A stretch of DNA of 64,000 nt from Burkholderia sp. SRS-W-2-2016 (GTDB taxonomy: Bacteria > Pseudomonadota > Gammaproteobacteria > Burkholderiales > Burkholderiaceae): positions 124,001 to 188,000 of the forward strand of contig NZ_MSDV01000018.1 in assembly GCF_001931485.1 (NCBI RefSeq), given 5' to 3'. Each line of letters opens with the position of its first letter. The first letter of the stretch is position 1. The position numbers and the translations under genes are program-made. The notes beneath the pieces were generated by a model that saw only the letters and a program-made list of their open reading frames with translations, had not been told where the DNA came from and ran no database searches. Shown piece after piece: positions 1 to 9,302 of the stretch.

Positions 1-168
1 TACTGCGCGAGCGGCGCGGTGAGCGTCACGTTGACCGCGGGCGAGCAAGCGCAAACGTCGCGGCTCGATGGCGGCGACACGCTGCGCATCGACGCGCCGG
101 AGACGTTGCACTGCGCGCTCGCGGGAGACGGCGCGGTGCTCGCGATCAGCATCCGCTATACGCGCTGA
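1..168 (+). CDS. hutD: HutD family protein, C-terminal fragment
   Basis: The first 168 bases are open in frame 1 and end at TGA. They encode the last 55 residues of a protein whose start lies outside the window. The fragment is a beta-rich tail ending in ISIRYTR. It sits 57 bases upstream of hutI, where Burkholderia and Pseudomonas hut operons usually carry hutD, a small cupin-like (HutD/Ves) protein thought to modulate histidine catabolism. The assignment rests on position and fold-like composition of a short piece, so it is moderate. Confidence 0.6.
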   Translation, partial: YCASGAVSVTLTAGEQAQTSRLDGGDTLRIDAPETLHCALAGDGAVLAISIRYTR

Positions 169-225
169 CGCCTCACTCGAACAGCAACGCCCACATCCAC
201 ACCCACAGACACGCAACCCGCTGCA

Positions 226-1470
226 ATGAGCAAAGCGATGAAGCAAACCGTCTGGCATCACCTGAACCTATGCCCGCAGGGCGACCCTCGCCACACGCTC
301 GCCGACGCGGCGCTCGCGGTCGAAGATGGCCGCATTGCGTGGCTCGGCGCGGCCTCCGAACTCCCCGCGCAATACGCGGCGTGGCCGCGCGAAGATCTGC
401 ATGGCGCGTGGGTCACGCCGGGGCTGATCGACTGCCATACGCACCTCGTGTACGGCGGCCAGCGCGCGGACGAATTCGCGCAGCGTCTCGCCGGCGTCAG
501 CTATGAAGAGATCGCGCGGCAGGGCGGCGGGATCGTCTCGACGGTGCGCGCGACCCGCGCCGCCGACGAAGCGACGCTGTTCGCGCAGGCGGCCGCGCGG
601 CTCGAAGCGCTGCTCGCCGAAGGCGTGACCGCCATTGAAATCAAATCCGGTTACGGCCTCGACCTCGCGAGCGAGCGCAAGATGCTGCGCGTCGCGCGGC
701 AACTGGGCGAGCGCTATCCGGTCAGCGTGTACACCACGTTCCTCGGCGCGCATGCGCTGCCGCCCGAATTCGCGGGCCGCGCCGACGCGTATATCGACGA
801 AGTCTGCAACACGATGCTGCCGGCGCTCGTCGATGAAGGCCTTGTCGATGCGGTCGACGTGTTTTGCGAGCGGATCGGTTTTTCGCTGGAGCAGAGCGAG
901 CGCGTGTTCAACGCGGCCGCGCGTTGCGCTCTGCCGGTCAAGATGCACGCGGAGCAGTTGTCGAACGGCGGCGGCACCGCATTGGCCGCGCGCCATCATG
1001 CGCTGTCCGCCGATCACCTCGAATTTCTCGACGAAGCGGGCGTTGCCGCGATGAAGGAAGCGGGCACCGTCGCGGTGCTGCTGCCGGGCGCTTACTACTT
1101 CATCCGTGAGACGCAGTTGCCGCCGCTCGACTTGCTGCGGCGCTACGAGGTGCCGATCGCGATCTCGACCGACAGCAATCCGGGCACTTCGCCCGCAACG
1201 TCGCTGCTGCTGATGATGAACATGGGCTGCACGCTGTTCCGCATGACCGTGCCCGAAGTGCTGCAAGGGGTGACCGCGCATGCGGCGCGCGCGCTCGGCA
1301 GGAGCGACGTGCACGGCGCGTTGCAGGTCGGCCGCGCGGCCGACTTCGCGGTGTGGTCGGTCGATTCGCTGGCCGAACTCGCTTACTGGATCGGCCGGCC
1401 GTTGTGCGCGCGGGTGGTGCGCGGCGGCGAGACCGTTTATACGCGGCGCGAAACGCGTGCTTCGAACTAG
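226..1470 (+). CDS. hutI: Imidazolonepropionase HutI
   Basis: Cytoplasmic metal-dependent amidohydrolase that opens 4-imidazolone-5-propionate to N-formimino-L-glutamate, the third step of histidine breakdown. The protein has 414 residues, close to the usual 405-415. The metal-binding HTH motif is at His71 and His73 ([10 protein letters not shown]). Further family motifs are [16 protein letters not shown] and [10 protein letters not shown], which hold the remaining ligands and the catalytic aspartate. The start at 226 has a second ATG four codons later (238), and the choice between them is uncertain. hutF follows after 10 bases, which indicates one operon. Confidence 0.96.
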   Translation: MSKAMKQTVWHHLNLCPQGDPRHTLADAALAVEDGRIAWLGAASELPAQYAAWPREDLHGAWVTPGLIDCHTHLVYGGQRADEFAQRLAGVSYEEIARQGGGIVSTVRATRAADEATLFAQAAARLEALLAEGVTAIEIKSGYGLDLASERKMLRVARQLGERYPVSVYTTFLGAHALPPEFAGRADAYIDEVCNTMLPALVDEGLVDAVDVFCERIGFSLEQSERVFNAAARCALPVKMHAEQLSNGGGTALAARHHALSADHLEFLDEAGVAAMKEAGTVAVLLPGAYYFIRETQLPPLDLLRRYEVPIAISTDSNPGTSPATSLLLMMNMGCTLFRMTVPEVLQGVTAHAARALGRSDVHGALQVGRAADFAVWSVDSLAELAYWIGRPLCARVVRGGETVYTRRETRASN

Positions 1471-1480
1471 AACCTGAGAG

Positions 1481-2878
1481 ATGACCCAAGCCAATCAATC
1501 GCTGTTCGCCGCTCACGCGTATCTGCCCGATGGCTGGCGCCGTAACGTGCTGCTCGAATGGGACGCGGCCGGCACGCTGACTTCGGTGCAACCGGATCAG
1601 GCCGATGCGCCCGCTGGTGTGCCGCAAGCGGCGGGGCCGCTGATGCCAGGTATGCCTAACCTTCATTCGCACGCGTTCCAGCGCGCGATGGCGGGGCTCA
1701 CCGAATACCGCGCCGCATCTGGCACAGGCGCCACCGATAACTTCTGGTCGTGGCGCGACCTGATGTACCGCTTCGCCGCGCGCATCACGCCGGAAGGCCT
1801 CGCGAGTGTCGCGCGCTGGCTCTACATCGAAATGCTGAAGGCCGGCTATACGTCGGTGTGCGAGTTCCACTACGTGCATCACGCGCAGGACGGCCAGCGC
1901 TATGCGAACCCGGCCGAACTCGCGCAGCGGGTGGTCGATGCGGCAGCGGCGAGCGGCATCGGTATCACGATGCTGCCGGTGCTGTATCAGTACAGCGGCT
2001 TCGGCGCGCAGGCGCCGCGCGACGATCAGCGCCGCTTCATCAATACGCCGGACAGTCTGCTCGAATTGCTCGGCACGCTGCGCGCCGCGCGGCCCGAACA
2101 TGCGGCACTGCGCTACGGCGTTGCGCCGCATTCGCTGCGCGCGGTGTCGGAAGCGTCGCTGCGCTCGCTGCTCGGCGGCCTTGATGCCGATGCGCCGGTA
2201 CATATCCATATCGCCGAACAGACCGCCGAAGTCGACGCGTGTATCGCGACCGAAGGCGCGCGGCCGGTGCAATGGCTGCTCGATCGTTTCGACGTCGATG
2301 GCCGCTGGTGCCTCGTGCACGCGACCCATGTCGATGCGAACGAAACGGTCGCGCTCGCGAAAAGCGGGGCAGTGGCCGGTTTGTGTCTGACCACCGAAGC
2401 GAATCTCGGCGACGGCATTTTTCCGGCGCCGCAATATCTGGAGGCAGGCGGGCGCATCGGCGTCGGTTCGGATAGCCATATCGGTGTGGACTGGCGCTCG
2501 GAATTGCGGCTGCTCGAATACGGCCAGCGTTTGACGCGCCGGCAGCGCAACGTGCTGGCTTCGGCCGACGCAACCCATGTAGCCGACCGTCTGTACGACG
2601 CCGCGCTCGACGGCGGCGCGCGCGCGACCGGCCGCGCGGTCGGCGCGTTGCAGGTGGGCCGGCGCGCGGACTGGCTGGTGCTCGACAGCGCGCATCCGAA
2701 CATTGCCGAGCAGGCGCCGCACGCGTGGCTGTCGGGCGTCGTATTCTGCGAGCACGGCGATACGCCGATTCGCGATGTCTACACCGGCGGCGTGAAGGTC
2801 GTCGATAACCGCCGGCATCGCGACGAAGAGGGCGCTTATGCGGACTATCGCGCGGCGCTCGCCGAACTGCTGAAATAA
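1481..2878 (+). CDS. hutF: Formimidoylglutamate deiminase HutF
   Basis: Hydrolyses N-formimino-L-glutamate to N-formyl-L-glutamate and ammonia. Its presence shows that the organism uses the five-step histidine pathway found in Pseudomonas and Burkholderia, not the HutG formiminoglutamase shortcut. The protein has 465 residues and belongs to the amidohydrolase superfamily. The HSH metal motif is at His62 and His64 (NLHSHAFQRAM), with GVAPHSLRAVS, the HIHIAEQ motif and GVGSDSHI downstream. It lies 10 bases after hutI and 33 bases before hutG, in the same operon. Confidence 0.95.
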   Translation: MTQANQSLFAAHAYLPDGWRRNVLLEWDAAGTLTSVQPDQADAPAGVPQAAGPLMPGMPNLHSHAFQRAMAGLTEYRAASGTGATDNFWSWRDLMYRFAARITPEGLASVARWLYIEMLKAGYTSVCEFHYVHHAQDGQRYANPAELAQRVVDAAAASGIGITMLPVLYQYSGFGAQAPRDDQRRFINTPDSLLELLGTLRAARPEHAALRYGVAPHSLRAVSEASLRSLLGGLDADAPVHIHIAEQTAEVDACIATEGARPVQWLLDRFDVDGRWCLVHATHVDANETVALAKSGAVAGLCLTTEANLGDGIFPAPQYLEAGGRIGVGSDSHIGVDWRSELRLLEYGQRLTRRQRNVLASADATHVADRLYDAALDGGARATGRAVGALQVGRRADWLVLDSAHPNIAEQAPHAWLSGVVFCEHGDTPIRDVYTGGVKVVDNRRHRDEEGAYADYRAALAELLK

Positions 2879-2911
2879 ACTGGACCACGTTCCAACCGAC
2901 TCCGGACCGAC

Positions 2912-3724
2912 ATGACTGCTTCGAACACCTCAGCGGTTTTCTCGCTACAGCAGGGCAGCCTGCCGCTGCTGATCTCGATCCCGCATCTGGGCACCCAGAT
3001 CCCGGCCGACATCGCCGCGACAATGACGCCGGTCGCGCAACGCACCGACGATTGCGACTGGCATCTCGATCGCCTGTATGGCTTCGCGCAGCGGCTCGGC
3101 GCGTCGATCCTGACGCCGCGCTACGCGCGCTATGTGGTCGACCTGAACCGTCCGCCCGACGGCGCGAACCTGTACCCGGGCCAGGACACCACCGGTCTGC
3201 TGCCGGCCGATACGTTCGACAAGGAGCCGCTCTATCGCGACGGCCACCTGCCCGACGACGCCGAGGTTGCGCGCCGTCGCGACGCGTACTGGAAGCCCTA
3301 TCACGACGCGCTGGCCGGCGAACTCGCGGCGCTCAAAGCGCGCCACGGCAAGGTGCTGTTGTGGGAAGCGCATTCGATCCGCTCGCACGTGCCGCGCTTT
3401 TTCGAAGGACGTCTGCCCGATTTCAACTTCGGCACCTCGAACGGCGCGAGCGCGGCGCCGGGTCTGGGCGACGAACTGGCCGCGCTGGTCGAGCGTCACG
3501 GCGGTTATACGGCGGTCGCCAACGGCCGCTTCAAGGGCGGCTACATCACGCGTCAATACGGGCAGCCGGCCCAGGGCGTGCATGCGGTGCAGCTCGAACT
3601 GTCGCAGATCACCTACATGGAAGAGCGGATGCCGTATGCGTACGACGAGCAACTCGCCGCGAAGGTCGAGCCGTTGCTCGAAGCACTGGTGAGCACCGCG
3701 TTGGAGCGCGTGACAGCGGCCTGA
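2912..3724 (+). CDS. hutG: N-formylglutamate deformylase HutG
   Basis: Final enzyme of the five-step histidine pathway, releasing formate and L-glutamate from N-formyl-L-glutamate. The 270-residue length fits the N-formylglutamate amidohydrolase family. Visible family features include SIPHLGTQIP near the N-terminus, VVDLNRPPDG, the metal-binding region WEAHSIRSHVPRFFEG and the C-terminal QLELSQITYM. It closes the hut operon: a strong intrinsic terminator follows 26 bases after the stop. Confidence 0.94.
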   Translation: MTASNTSAVFSLQQGSLPLLISIPHLGTQIPADIAATMTPVAQRTDDCDWHLDRLYGFAQRLGASILTPRYARYVVDLNRPPDGANLYPGQDTTGLLPADTFDKEPLYRDGHLPDDAEVARRRDAYWKPYHDALAGELAALKARHGKVLLWEAHSIRSHVPRFFEGRLPDFNFGTSNGASAAPGLGDELAALVERHGGYTAVANGRFKGGYITRQYGQPAQGVHAVQLELSQITYMEERMPYAYDEQLAAKVEPLLEALVSTALERVTAA

Positions 3725-3750
3725 TTTTCGTCACCGCGAAGATGAATGAA

Positions 3751-3783
3751 AGCAGCGCGAAATAAATCGCGCTGCTTTTTTTT
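3751..3783 (+). terminator. Rho-independent terminator of the hut operon
   Basis: A perfect 10-base inverted repeat (AGCAGCGCGA / TCGCGCTGCT) with a 6-base loop AATAAA is followed directly by seven T. It sits just downstream of hutG, on the sense strand. Confidence 0.93.
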
Positions 3784-3912
3784 CGCCACCGCCACGCGAA
3801 CGTGTAACAGCATGTGTCCGCGATTGCGCGCGCACGCGTTCCTATGGAATGGTTTGAGCGTCGCACGCGCGCGGCCACGTGCACGTGTTCGATCGGCGGC
3901 GTGCTGCGCGAT

Positions 3913-3941
3913 AAAAAAAGCCCCGCAAAAGCGGGGCTTTT
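3913..3941 (-). terminator. Terminator of the His-rich peptide gene
   Basis: The stem is AAAAGCCCCGC / GCGGGGCTTTT with a four-base loop. Read on the minus strand it ends in a run of seven T, so it best serves the small minus-strand gene that stops 39 bases upstream. A shorter T run on the plus strand may give weak termination in that direction as well. Confidence 0.88.
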
Positions 3942-3979
3942 CGATGTGCGCCATGTCTGCGGACATGGCATCACCGCCA

Positions 3980-4114
3980 TTAGTGGCAGCGCTTTTCCCA
4001 GTGATGATGAACGCGCACCTTGTGGCACTCGTGATGATGCTGATAGGCCTGAGCAGGAGCGATTGCACTGAAAGCGGCGACGGTTGCAGCGATGGCGAGA
4101 ATGATCTTCTTCAT
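3980..4114 (-). CDS. 44-residue secreted His-rich peptide, function unknown
   Basis: A tiny gene starting at ATG 4114 with an AAGGG-type ribosome site upstream. The product has a clear Sec signal: MKK, then a hydrophobic core, then an AQA cleavage site near residue 23. The remaining 21 or so residues contain eight histidines and two cysteines (HHHECHK and HHHWEKRCH). Its own terminator follows. The composition suggests periplasmic metal binding or disulfide formation, but that is inference. A longer upstream in-frame extension (to 4336) is possible but would bury the signal peptide, so I reject it. Confidence 0.72.
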   Translation of the reverse strand: MKKIILAIAATVAAFSAIAPAQAYQHHHECHKVRVHHHWEKRCH

Positions 4115-4444
4115 TACAAAACCCTTAAGTCGATGTTGTGGAGCAAACGATGAAGCACGGTACGTGCCGCATCGGCGCGTAAGCATGCCACAGCGCACGG
4201 CCAAAGCGTATGAACAAGCTGCAAATCCAGTATCGAAACAACGGATGACGCGCACTGAGCCCTGTTTTAACGCGCATTGCGCCGATTCGGCTCGCGGCAA
4301 TTCGCAAGACGCGTAACTTCGGCATGAAAGCGACACCTATGATTGAAGCAGCGAGTCGGCGTTGCGCGATGCGCTGCGATGCGGCTACCCTTTCAAAACG
4401 ATGACGCGCACGGTGCGCTGATCGATTTTTCATCGGGAAATCAG
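4115..4444. other. Intergenic region, divergent promoters presumed
   Basis: About 330 bases between the minus-strand His-rich peptide gene and the plus-strand regulator-like gene at 4445. Promoters for both should lie here. I see no tRNA, repeat or convincing operator. Confidence 0.5.
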
Positions 4445-5125
4445 ATGGACGACCGAGCGATGGAAGATTCCGACGAATTGCAGCTGCCGGTCTGGCGCGC
4501 GAACCTGGTGCTGCTGACCAGCGAAGTCGGTGCCGCGAGCCGCCTCGCGCGGATGATGACGTTCTCCGCGAGTTATCTGAAGCTGATGCTGGCGGGGCAG
4601 CGCGAATTTAGCGAGGAGTTCGTGCGCGGGGTCGAGGCGGTCACCGGTTTGCCGGGCGGCTGGATGAACGTGCCGCACAGCGCGGACGAGATTCCGCCGA
4701 ATGCGCGCGACGCGATCGACAACGAGCAGCCGCTCGCGCGTTTTCGCGGCACCGCGCATCCGGTACGCAAGAAGACCGTGCTGCGGCCGCCCGAGCCGAT
4801 CTTCGGGCAACCGGGGCCGGCGCGGCGCATCGAGGAAGAAACGCTCGATGTCGAAGCGCACCGGCGGCAAGCGCATTTTCGCAAGGCGCGCGAGGTCGCA
4901 ACCCAGGAGGTGCGGCGCTTCGAACGGCACCTCGTGCATGCGCCGGTCGAACTCGCGTCGATGCGCGCGAAGATCGAGGAGGTGATCGCCGCCGCCGAAC
5001 TCGACGACCACGTGCAGGCCGATCTCGCGGGCCGGCTCGAACAGATCGACAAGCATCGGCATCTGCTGCTCAGGCACGTCGAGAAACTGCAGGCGTTGCT
5101 GAGCCAGCTTGGCGAAGGGGAGTGA
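4445..5125 (+). CDS. Hypothetical protein with a putative helix-turn-helix N-terminus
   Basis: 226 residues when started at ATG 4445 (MDDRAMEDSD). An in-frame ATG at 4343 would add 34 residues of poor character. Residues 15-75 look like a short Cro/CI-type helix-turn-helix: LTSEVGAASRLARMM, then SASYLKLMLAGQREFSEEF, then a GLPGGWMN turn. This is an inference from pattern, not a firm family call. The second half is charged and probably helical (VEAHRRQAHFRKAREVA, and the Leu-rich end LLLRHVEKLQALL), so it may form a coiled coil. The stop overlaps the GTG start of the next gene by four bases, implying translational coupling. Confidence 0.6.
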   Translation: MDDRAMEDSDELQLPVWRANLVLLTSEVGAASRLARMMTFSASYLKLMLAGQREFSEEFVRGVEAVTGLPGGWMNVPHSADEIPPNARDAIDNEQPLARFRGTAHPVRKKTVLRPPEPIFGQPGPARRIEEETLDVEAHRRQAHFRKAREVATQEVRRFERHLVHAPVELASMRAKIEEVIAAAELDDHVQADLAGRLEQIDKHRHLLLRHVEKLQALLSQLGEGE

Positions 5126-7104
5126 GCGCGCGGCGCCGATTGGCTGTCGGCGCGATAAGGCGCGGGCCGGGGTGCATCTTGGGCAAACTTGTCGGCACGT
5201 TGCAGGCTCCCGGCGCGCTGGTGTTCGCCGCGGCGATTGCGTTGTTCGATGCCGTCCTGATGCCGCCGTTGGCGAGCGCCGCCGAAATCACCACGACCGC
5301 CGACGAACGCGCGCCGTCGACGATCGAGCGCGACGTGCATCTGTTCGTGATCCAGAAAGACGGCTCGATCGAGGAACACGACGACACGGTGCTGCGCGCC
5401 GATACCGCGAGCGGCGTCGACGAGATCGCGCAACGCTATGTGTGGTTCAACAAGGACATCGAGCAGGTGCAACTGCTGGCCGCCGAAACGCTCGATCCCG
5501 ACGGCGGCGCGCATCCGGTCGGCCCTGATGCGATTCGCGACGTGCAGGAGCCGCGCTCTGCCGGTGCGCCGAGCTTCCAGGACGGCGTGTTGCGCACGGT
5601 GATCTTTCCCGGCGTGCAGACCGGTTCGCGCGTGCATCTGGCGTTTCGCAAGACCCGCGCGCGGCCGTTGCAGGTGGGCACTTTCGGCTACCTGGTCGAG
5701 CCGACCCGCGAGCCGGTCGAGTTGCAAAGGCTGATCTTCGATCTGCCGGCCGACGTGCCGCTCTATGCGGACGCGCGCGGCTACGTCGCGTTGCCGCCCG
5801 TCAGCGCGAACGGCCGCACCCGCTACGAGTTCGAGTACCGCCATGGCCCGTATGCGCGGCAGGAAGCGGGCGCGGTCGGCTACGCGAACTGGGGCGACCG
5901 CCTGATGGTCTCGACGGTGCCGGACTTCGCCGCGTTCGCCGCGCGCTACCGGGGGCCGGCCAGTGCCGACCCGAGCCGGGACGATCCATCGATCGTGCAA
6001 CTCGCGCAGGCGCTGACCGCCGGCCTGACCGACCCACGCGACCAGGCCCGCGCGCTATACGACTGGGTGCGTCTGAACATTCGCTACGTCGCGCTGTTTC
6101 TCGGCGAGACCGCGGCGATTCCGCACCGCGCGGCCGATATCCTGCGCAACCGCTACGGCGACTGCAAGGATCAGGTCGCGCTGTACGGCGCGCTGCTCGC
6201 CGCGCTCGGCATCCGCAGCGAGCCGGTGCTGCTGAACCTCGGTCCGTATTACAGCCTGCCGGCGGTGCCGGGCTACGGCGCGAGCGCGATCAATCACGCG
6301 ATCATCTGGATTCCTGAGCTTGCGCAGTTCGCCGATACGACCGCCGGCGGCACCGAATTCGGTTATCTGCCCAGCGGAGTAATGGACCGGCCGGTGCTGC
6401 TGGTGGACAGCGGCGTGCTCGCGCGCACGCCGGCCACGCAGCGGCGCGAACGGCGCGCGCGCGTGCAACTCGGCATCGACGAAAGCGGCGCGGCGAACTA
6501 CGCGTACCGCGTGGAGGAGGCGGGCTTCACCGCCGAGATTGAACGCAACACGTTCCGCCGCGCGACCCGCCAGCGCGCGCAGCAGATCGCCGCGAACCGG
6601 CTGCTGCAAACGGGCCTGCACGGCAGCGCGCAATTGCAGACCGACGACGTTGCCGCCACGCATGGACCGTTCGCGACGTCGATGCAGGGCAGCGTCCCGC
6701 ATCTGATCTGGAAGGACGGCACGACCGCGCTGCCGGCGCTGACGAGTCTTTCTGGCGGGATGGCTTCGCAGGTCGAAGCGTGGCTCGCGGAGCCGCTGCG
6801 CACGCAGCCGTGGGCCTGCATCGGCGGGGAGTTCGACGAGACGCTGGAGCTGAGCCTGCCGCGCTTCGTGCGGGTGACCGATCTGCCGGCCGATAGCACG
6901 GTCGAGAACCCGGTTCTCGCGTTCAGCTCGCGCTACGTATTCGATCCGGCGACGCGGACCTTGCAGGTCACGCGCCATCTGCGCGCCGCGTTCGGCCATC
7001 AGATGTGCAGTGCGAACGAATTCGCGGCGCTGCGCGACGACCTCGTGCGGATCGAACGCGACCTCGATGCGCAGCTGATCGTGAAGGCGGTGCGCGCACA
7101 GTGA
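5122..7104 (+). CDS. DUF3857 and transglutaminase-like domain protein
   Basis: 660 residues starting at GTG 5122, with GAAGGGG just upstream and a GTGA overlap with the preceding gene. Residues 1-55 contain a hydrophobic segment ending in PPLASAAE, consistent with export or membrane anchoring. The first half matches the DUF3857 pattern. A transglutaminase-like core follows, with candidate catalytic Cys348 (RYGDCKDQVALYGALL), His392 (INHAIIWIPE) and an Asp in FADTTAGG about 13 residues later. The last part is a beta-rich DUF3858-like region. Such proteins are common but have no settled function; a periplasmic peptidase or cross-linking role is possible. Confidence 0.82.
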   Translation: MSARRRLAVGAIRRGPGCILGKLVGTLQAPGALVFAAAIALFDAVLMPPLASAAEITTTADERAPSTIERDVHLFVIQKDGSIEEHDDTVLRADTASGVDEIAQRYVWFNKDIEQVQLLAAETLDPDGGAHPVGPDAIRDVQEPRSAGAPSFQDGVLRTVIFPGVQTGSRVHLAFRKTRARPLQVGTFGYLVEPTREPVELQRLIFDLPADVPLYADARGYVALPPVSANGRTRYEFEYRHGPYARQEAGAVGYANWGDRLMVSTVPDFAAFAARYRGPASADPSRDDPSIVQLAQALTAGLTDPRDQARALYDWVRLNIRYVALFLGETAAIPHRAADILRNRYGDCKDQVALYGALLAALGIRSEPVLLNLGPYYSLPAVPGYGASAINHAIIWIPELAQFADTTAGGTEFGYLPSGVMDRPVLLVDSGVLARTPATQRRERRARVQLGIDESGAANYAYRVEEAGFTAEIERNTFRRATRQRAQQIAANRLLQTGLHGSAQLQTDDVAATHGPFATSMQGSVPHLIWKDGTTALPALTSLSGGMASQVEAWLAEPLRTQPWACIGGEFDETLELSLPRFVRVTDLPADSTVENPVLAFSSRYVFDPATRTLQVTRHLRAAFGHQMCSANEFAALRDDLVRIERDLDAQLIVKAVRAQ

Positions 7105-7123
7105 GCGCACCGCCGCGCCGCGC

Positions 7124-8275
7124 TTACACGCCGCTCTTCGTGACGATCGGCACCCACTTGCCGTTCTTCACCTGATACAACGTCGACGCGCCGCTCTTCA
7201 ACGCGCCGGTGTTGTCGAACGAGATCTTGCCGGTCACGCCGTCGTAGTCGATTGCCTTGAGCACCGGACGGTACACGTTCGGCGACTCGGACTTCGCCTG
7301 CTGCATCGCCTTGATCGCGACCCACGCGCCGTCATAGCCGAACGGCGCGTACGACAGGATATCGGCGCCGAACTGCTTCTTGAACTTCGCGGAGAAGTCC
7401 TTGCCGCCCGGCAGTTGCGACAGCGGGCGGCCGTATTCCCACGCCATCACGCCGTCGGCCGAGTCGCCCGCGAGCTTGATGAAATCGTCGTCCATCACGC
7501 CGCCGCCGCCGACCAGCTGTGCGTTCAGACCGAGCTGTTTCATCCGCCGCGCGAAGCCGGCCGCCTGGCTGTCGAGCCCGCCGAAGAACACCAGGTCCGC
7601 ATTCGCGCCTTTGAACTTGGTGATCTGCGTGGAGAAATCGACCGCGTGGTTGTCGGTGTACTCGCGCGCGACGATCGCGCCGCCATGCGCCTTCACCGCC
7701 TTCTCGAACTCGTCGGCCTCGCCCTGGCCGAACGCGGTGCGGTCGTCGATGATGACGATGCGTTTGGCCCTGGTCACGTCGACCGCGTAGGCGCCGGCAT
7801 TGCCGGCGTTCTGCGCGTCGGTCGAGATCACCATGAACGCGTTCGCGAAGCCGCGCCCGGTGATGACCGGATTGGTCGCGGCCGGGTCGAGCACCGGAAT
7901 GCCGGCCTGCTCGTAGACCTGCGAGGCCGGAATCGTGGTGCCCGAGTTGAAGTGGCCGACCACCACCGCGACGCCCGAGTCGACCAGCTTCTGCGCGGCC
8001 TGCACGCCGACGCGCGGATCGGCCTGATCGTCCTGCGAGACGATTTCGAAGCGCGCGACCTTGTCGCCGATCCTGATCTTCTGCGCGTTGGCTTCGGTGA
8101 TCGCGAGCCGCACGCCGTTTTCGAGGTCCTTGCCGTAGCCGGCATTGGCGCCGGTCAGCGGCGCGGCGAAACCGATCTTGACCACGAGGTCGTCGGCGAA
8201 ACTGGCGAGAGGCGCGACGGCGAACAGGGCGCCTGCGAGCATGGCGAGGGGTTTGCGCGTGTTGCGAAGACTCAT
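7124..8275 (-). CDS. Branched-chain amino acid ABC transporter substrate-binding protein (LivJ/LivK type)
   Basis: Periplasmic binding protein of 383 residues from ATG 8275, chosen because AAGGAGAG lies just upstream; an ATG five codons earlier (8290) lacks this. There is a Sec signal (residues 1-26, ending ASFA). The mature start VVKIGFAAPLTG, the GKDLENGVRLAI segment, VVGHFNSGTTIPA and FVGGGGVMDDDF-like regions are typical of type I periplasmic Leu/Ile/Val binding proteins. No permease or ATPase gene is adjacent, so it probably serves a transporter encoded elsewhere. Its 3' end converges with the DUF3857 gene 19 bases away. Confidence 0.9.
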   Translation of the reverse strand: MSLRNTRKPLAMLAGALFAVAPLASFADDLVVKIGFAAPLTGANAGYGKDLENGVRLAITEANAQKIRIGDKVARFEIVSQDDQADPRVGVQAAQKLVDSGVAVVVGHFNSGTTIPASQVYEQAGIPVLDPAATNPVITGRGFANAFMVISTDAQNAGNAGAYAVDVTRAKRIVIIDDRTAFGQGEADEFEKAVKAHGGAIVAREYTDNHAVDFSTQITKFKGANADLVFFGGLDSQAAGFARRMKQLGLNAQLVGGGGVMDDDFIKLAGDSADGVMAWEYGRPLSQLPGGKDFSAKFKKQFGADILSYAPFGYDGAWVAIKAMQQAKSESPNVYRPVLKAIDYDGVTGKISFDNTGALKSGASTLYQVKNGKWVPIVTKSGV

Positions 8276-8723
8276 GGTCTCTCCTTGCATCGACGGTTGT
8301 TATGAAACGCAAGACAACAAGGCTGCTACGACACGGGCGGCCGGGAAGGCGGCCCCACGGATCGCACGGCTGGCTACGAAGGATCGGGCGCCGCATCGCG
8401 AGGCTGGACTACGGTCGCGGCAGTCGCTTCGTGGTACGAAGCGGCTACACCGGCGTTCGATCTGACGCGAATATAGAAAGCCAATTTGCGGCCGTCTTGG
8501 CAGATCGTGGCGTGTTCAATGAGCATTTCGGCACAGAGCGTCGCGCCCGCGCGGGGGCGGGCCAGGTGTGCCTATGAGGTGCAAGCTGGGGCGCGCGTTG
8601 CGGCGAGACGCTCGCGTGCGGTGCGAGCCTCGAAGAGGACTGCGAATTGCGGCATATGCTTAAGAAGCCGGCGCGAGGGGAGAGGTGCGCCGGCCGGGTG
8701 GGGCGAGTGTCGCCCGAGGTGTT
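8276..8723. other. Intergenic region upstream of the binding-protein gene
   Basis: About 450 bases between two minus-strand genes. It must hold the promoter and 5' leader of the binding-protein gene. The segment around 8470-8500 is locally AT-richer. I see no clear hairpin terminator, small gene or repeat. Confidence 0.5.
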
Positions 8724-9185
8724 TTAGCGTTCGCCCTGCTGGCGCAGCAGCTCTTCGCGCAGACGCAGCAACGGCGCCTTGGTGTCGTCGTCGGCCCATG
8801 TGTCGAGATCGTCGATCGCGCGCTGGCAGCCGTCGAGCACCAGGTCGAGATCGACCGGCACGCCGTTGTTCAGCGCGAACTCGATGGTCTCGGCAAATTG
8901 CTGGCACTCGTCCTCGCCGTACGAGATGTCGAGATTGTCGGCGATCACTTCGGCGATGTTGCTGCGCGCCTTGTCGTCGGCGGTCACCATGTCGACGATG
9001 CCGCGCGCGACGGCCGGCGAGTAGTACAGCGCGATGTCGAGCCACTGCGCGGGATCGAAGTCGGGCTGGTCGAACTGGTTCTCGAAGAACTCGATCGCTT
9101 CCTGTTCGTGCGCTTCGTCCGCGTCGACGCTGATGCACAACTGCTCAAAAAATTCTTCCCGCTCGCTGCGGATATGACCGTCCAT
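8724..9185 (-). CDS. Conserved-looking acidic hypothetical protein
   Basis: 153 residues, unrecognised family. It is strongly acidic, with Asp and Glu throughout (for example FFENQFDQPDFDPAQW and YGEDECQQFAE) and few basic residues outside the C-terminal LRLREELLRQQGER. There is no signal peptide or membrane segment, so it is probably cytosolic and helical. The antisense frames here are also open, but this frame has the coherent protein-like composition. It stands alone between pdxY and the binding-protein gene. Confidence 0.7.
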   Translation of the reverse strand: MDGHIRSEREEFFEQLCISVDADEAHEQEAIEFFENQFDQPDFDPAQWLDIALYYSPAVARGIVDMVTADDKARSNIAEVIADNLDISYGEDECQQFAETIEFALNNGVPVDLDLVLDGCQRAIDDLDTWADDDTKAPLLRLREELLRQQGER

Positions 9186-9302
9186 CGATGCCTCGTCTGC
9201 TAAATGCCGATACCTGAAAAATGCCGTGGACTCCGGGGAGTGCCCAGGTCCACGCGGCTCGCATTATAGGACGAGTGCGCGAGCGGGGCGCGCAGGGCTG
9301 CG

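Noticed and set aside
4573..6000. 475-codon minus-strand open frame
   Set aside because: Antisense to the coupled regulator-like and DUF3857 genes, which have ribosome sites, overlap signature and family motifs.
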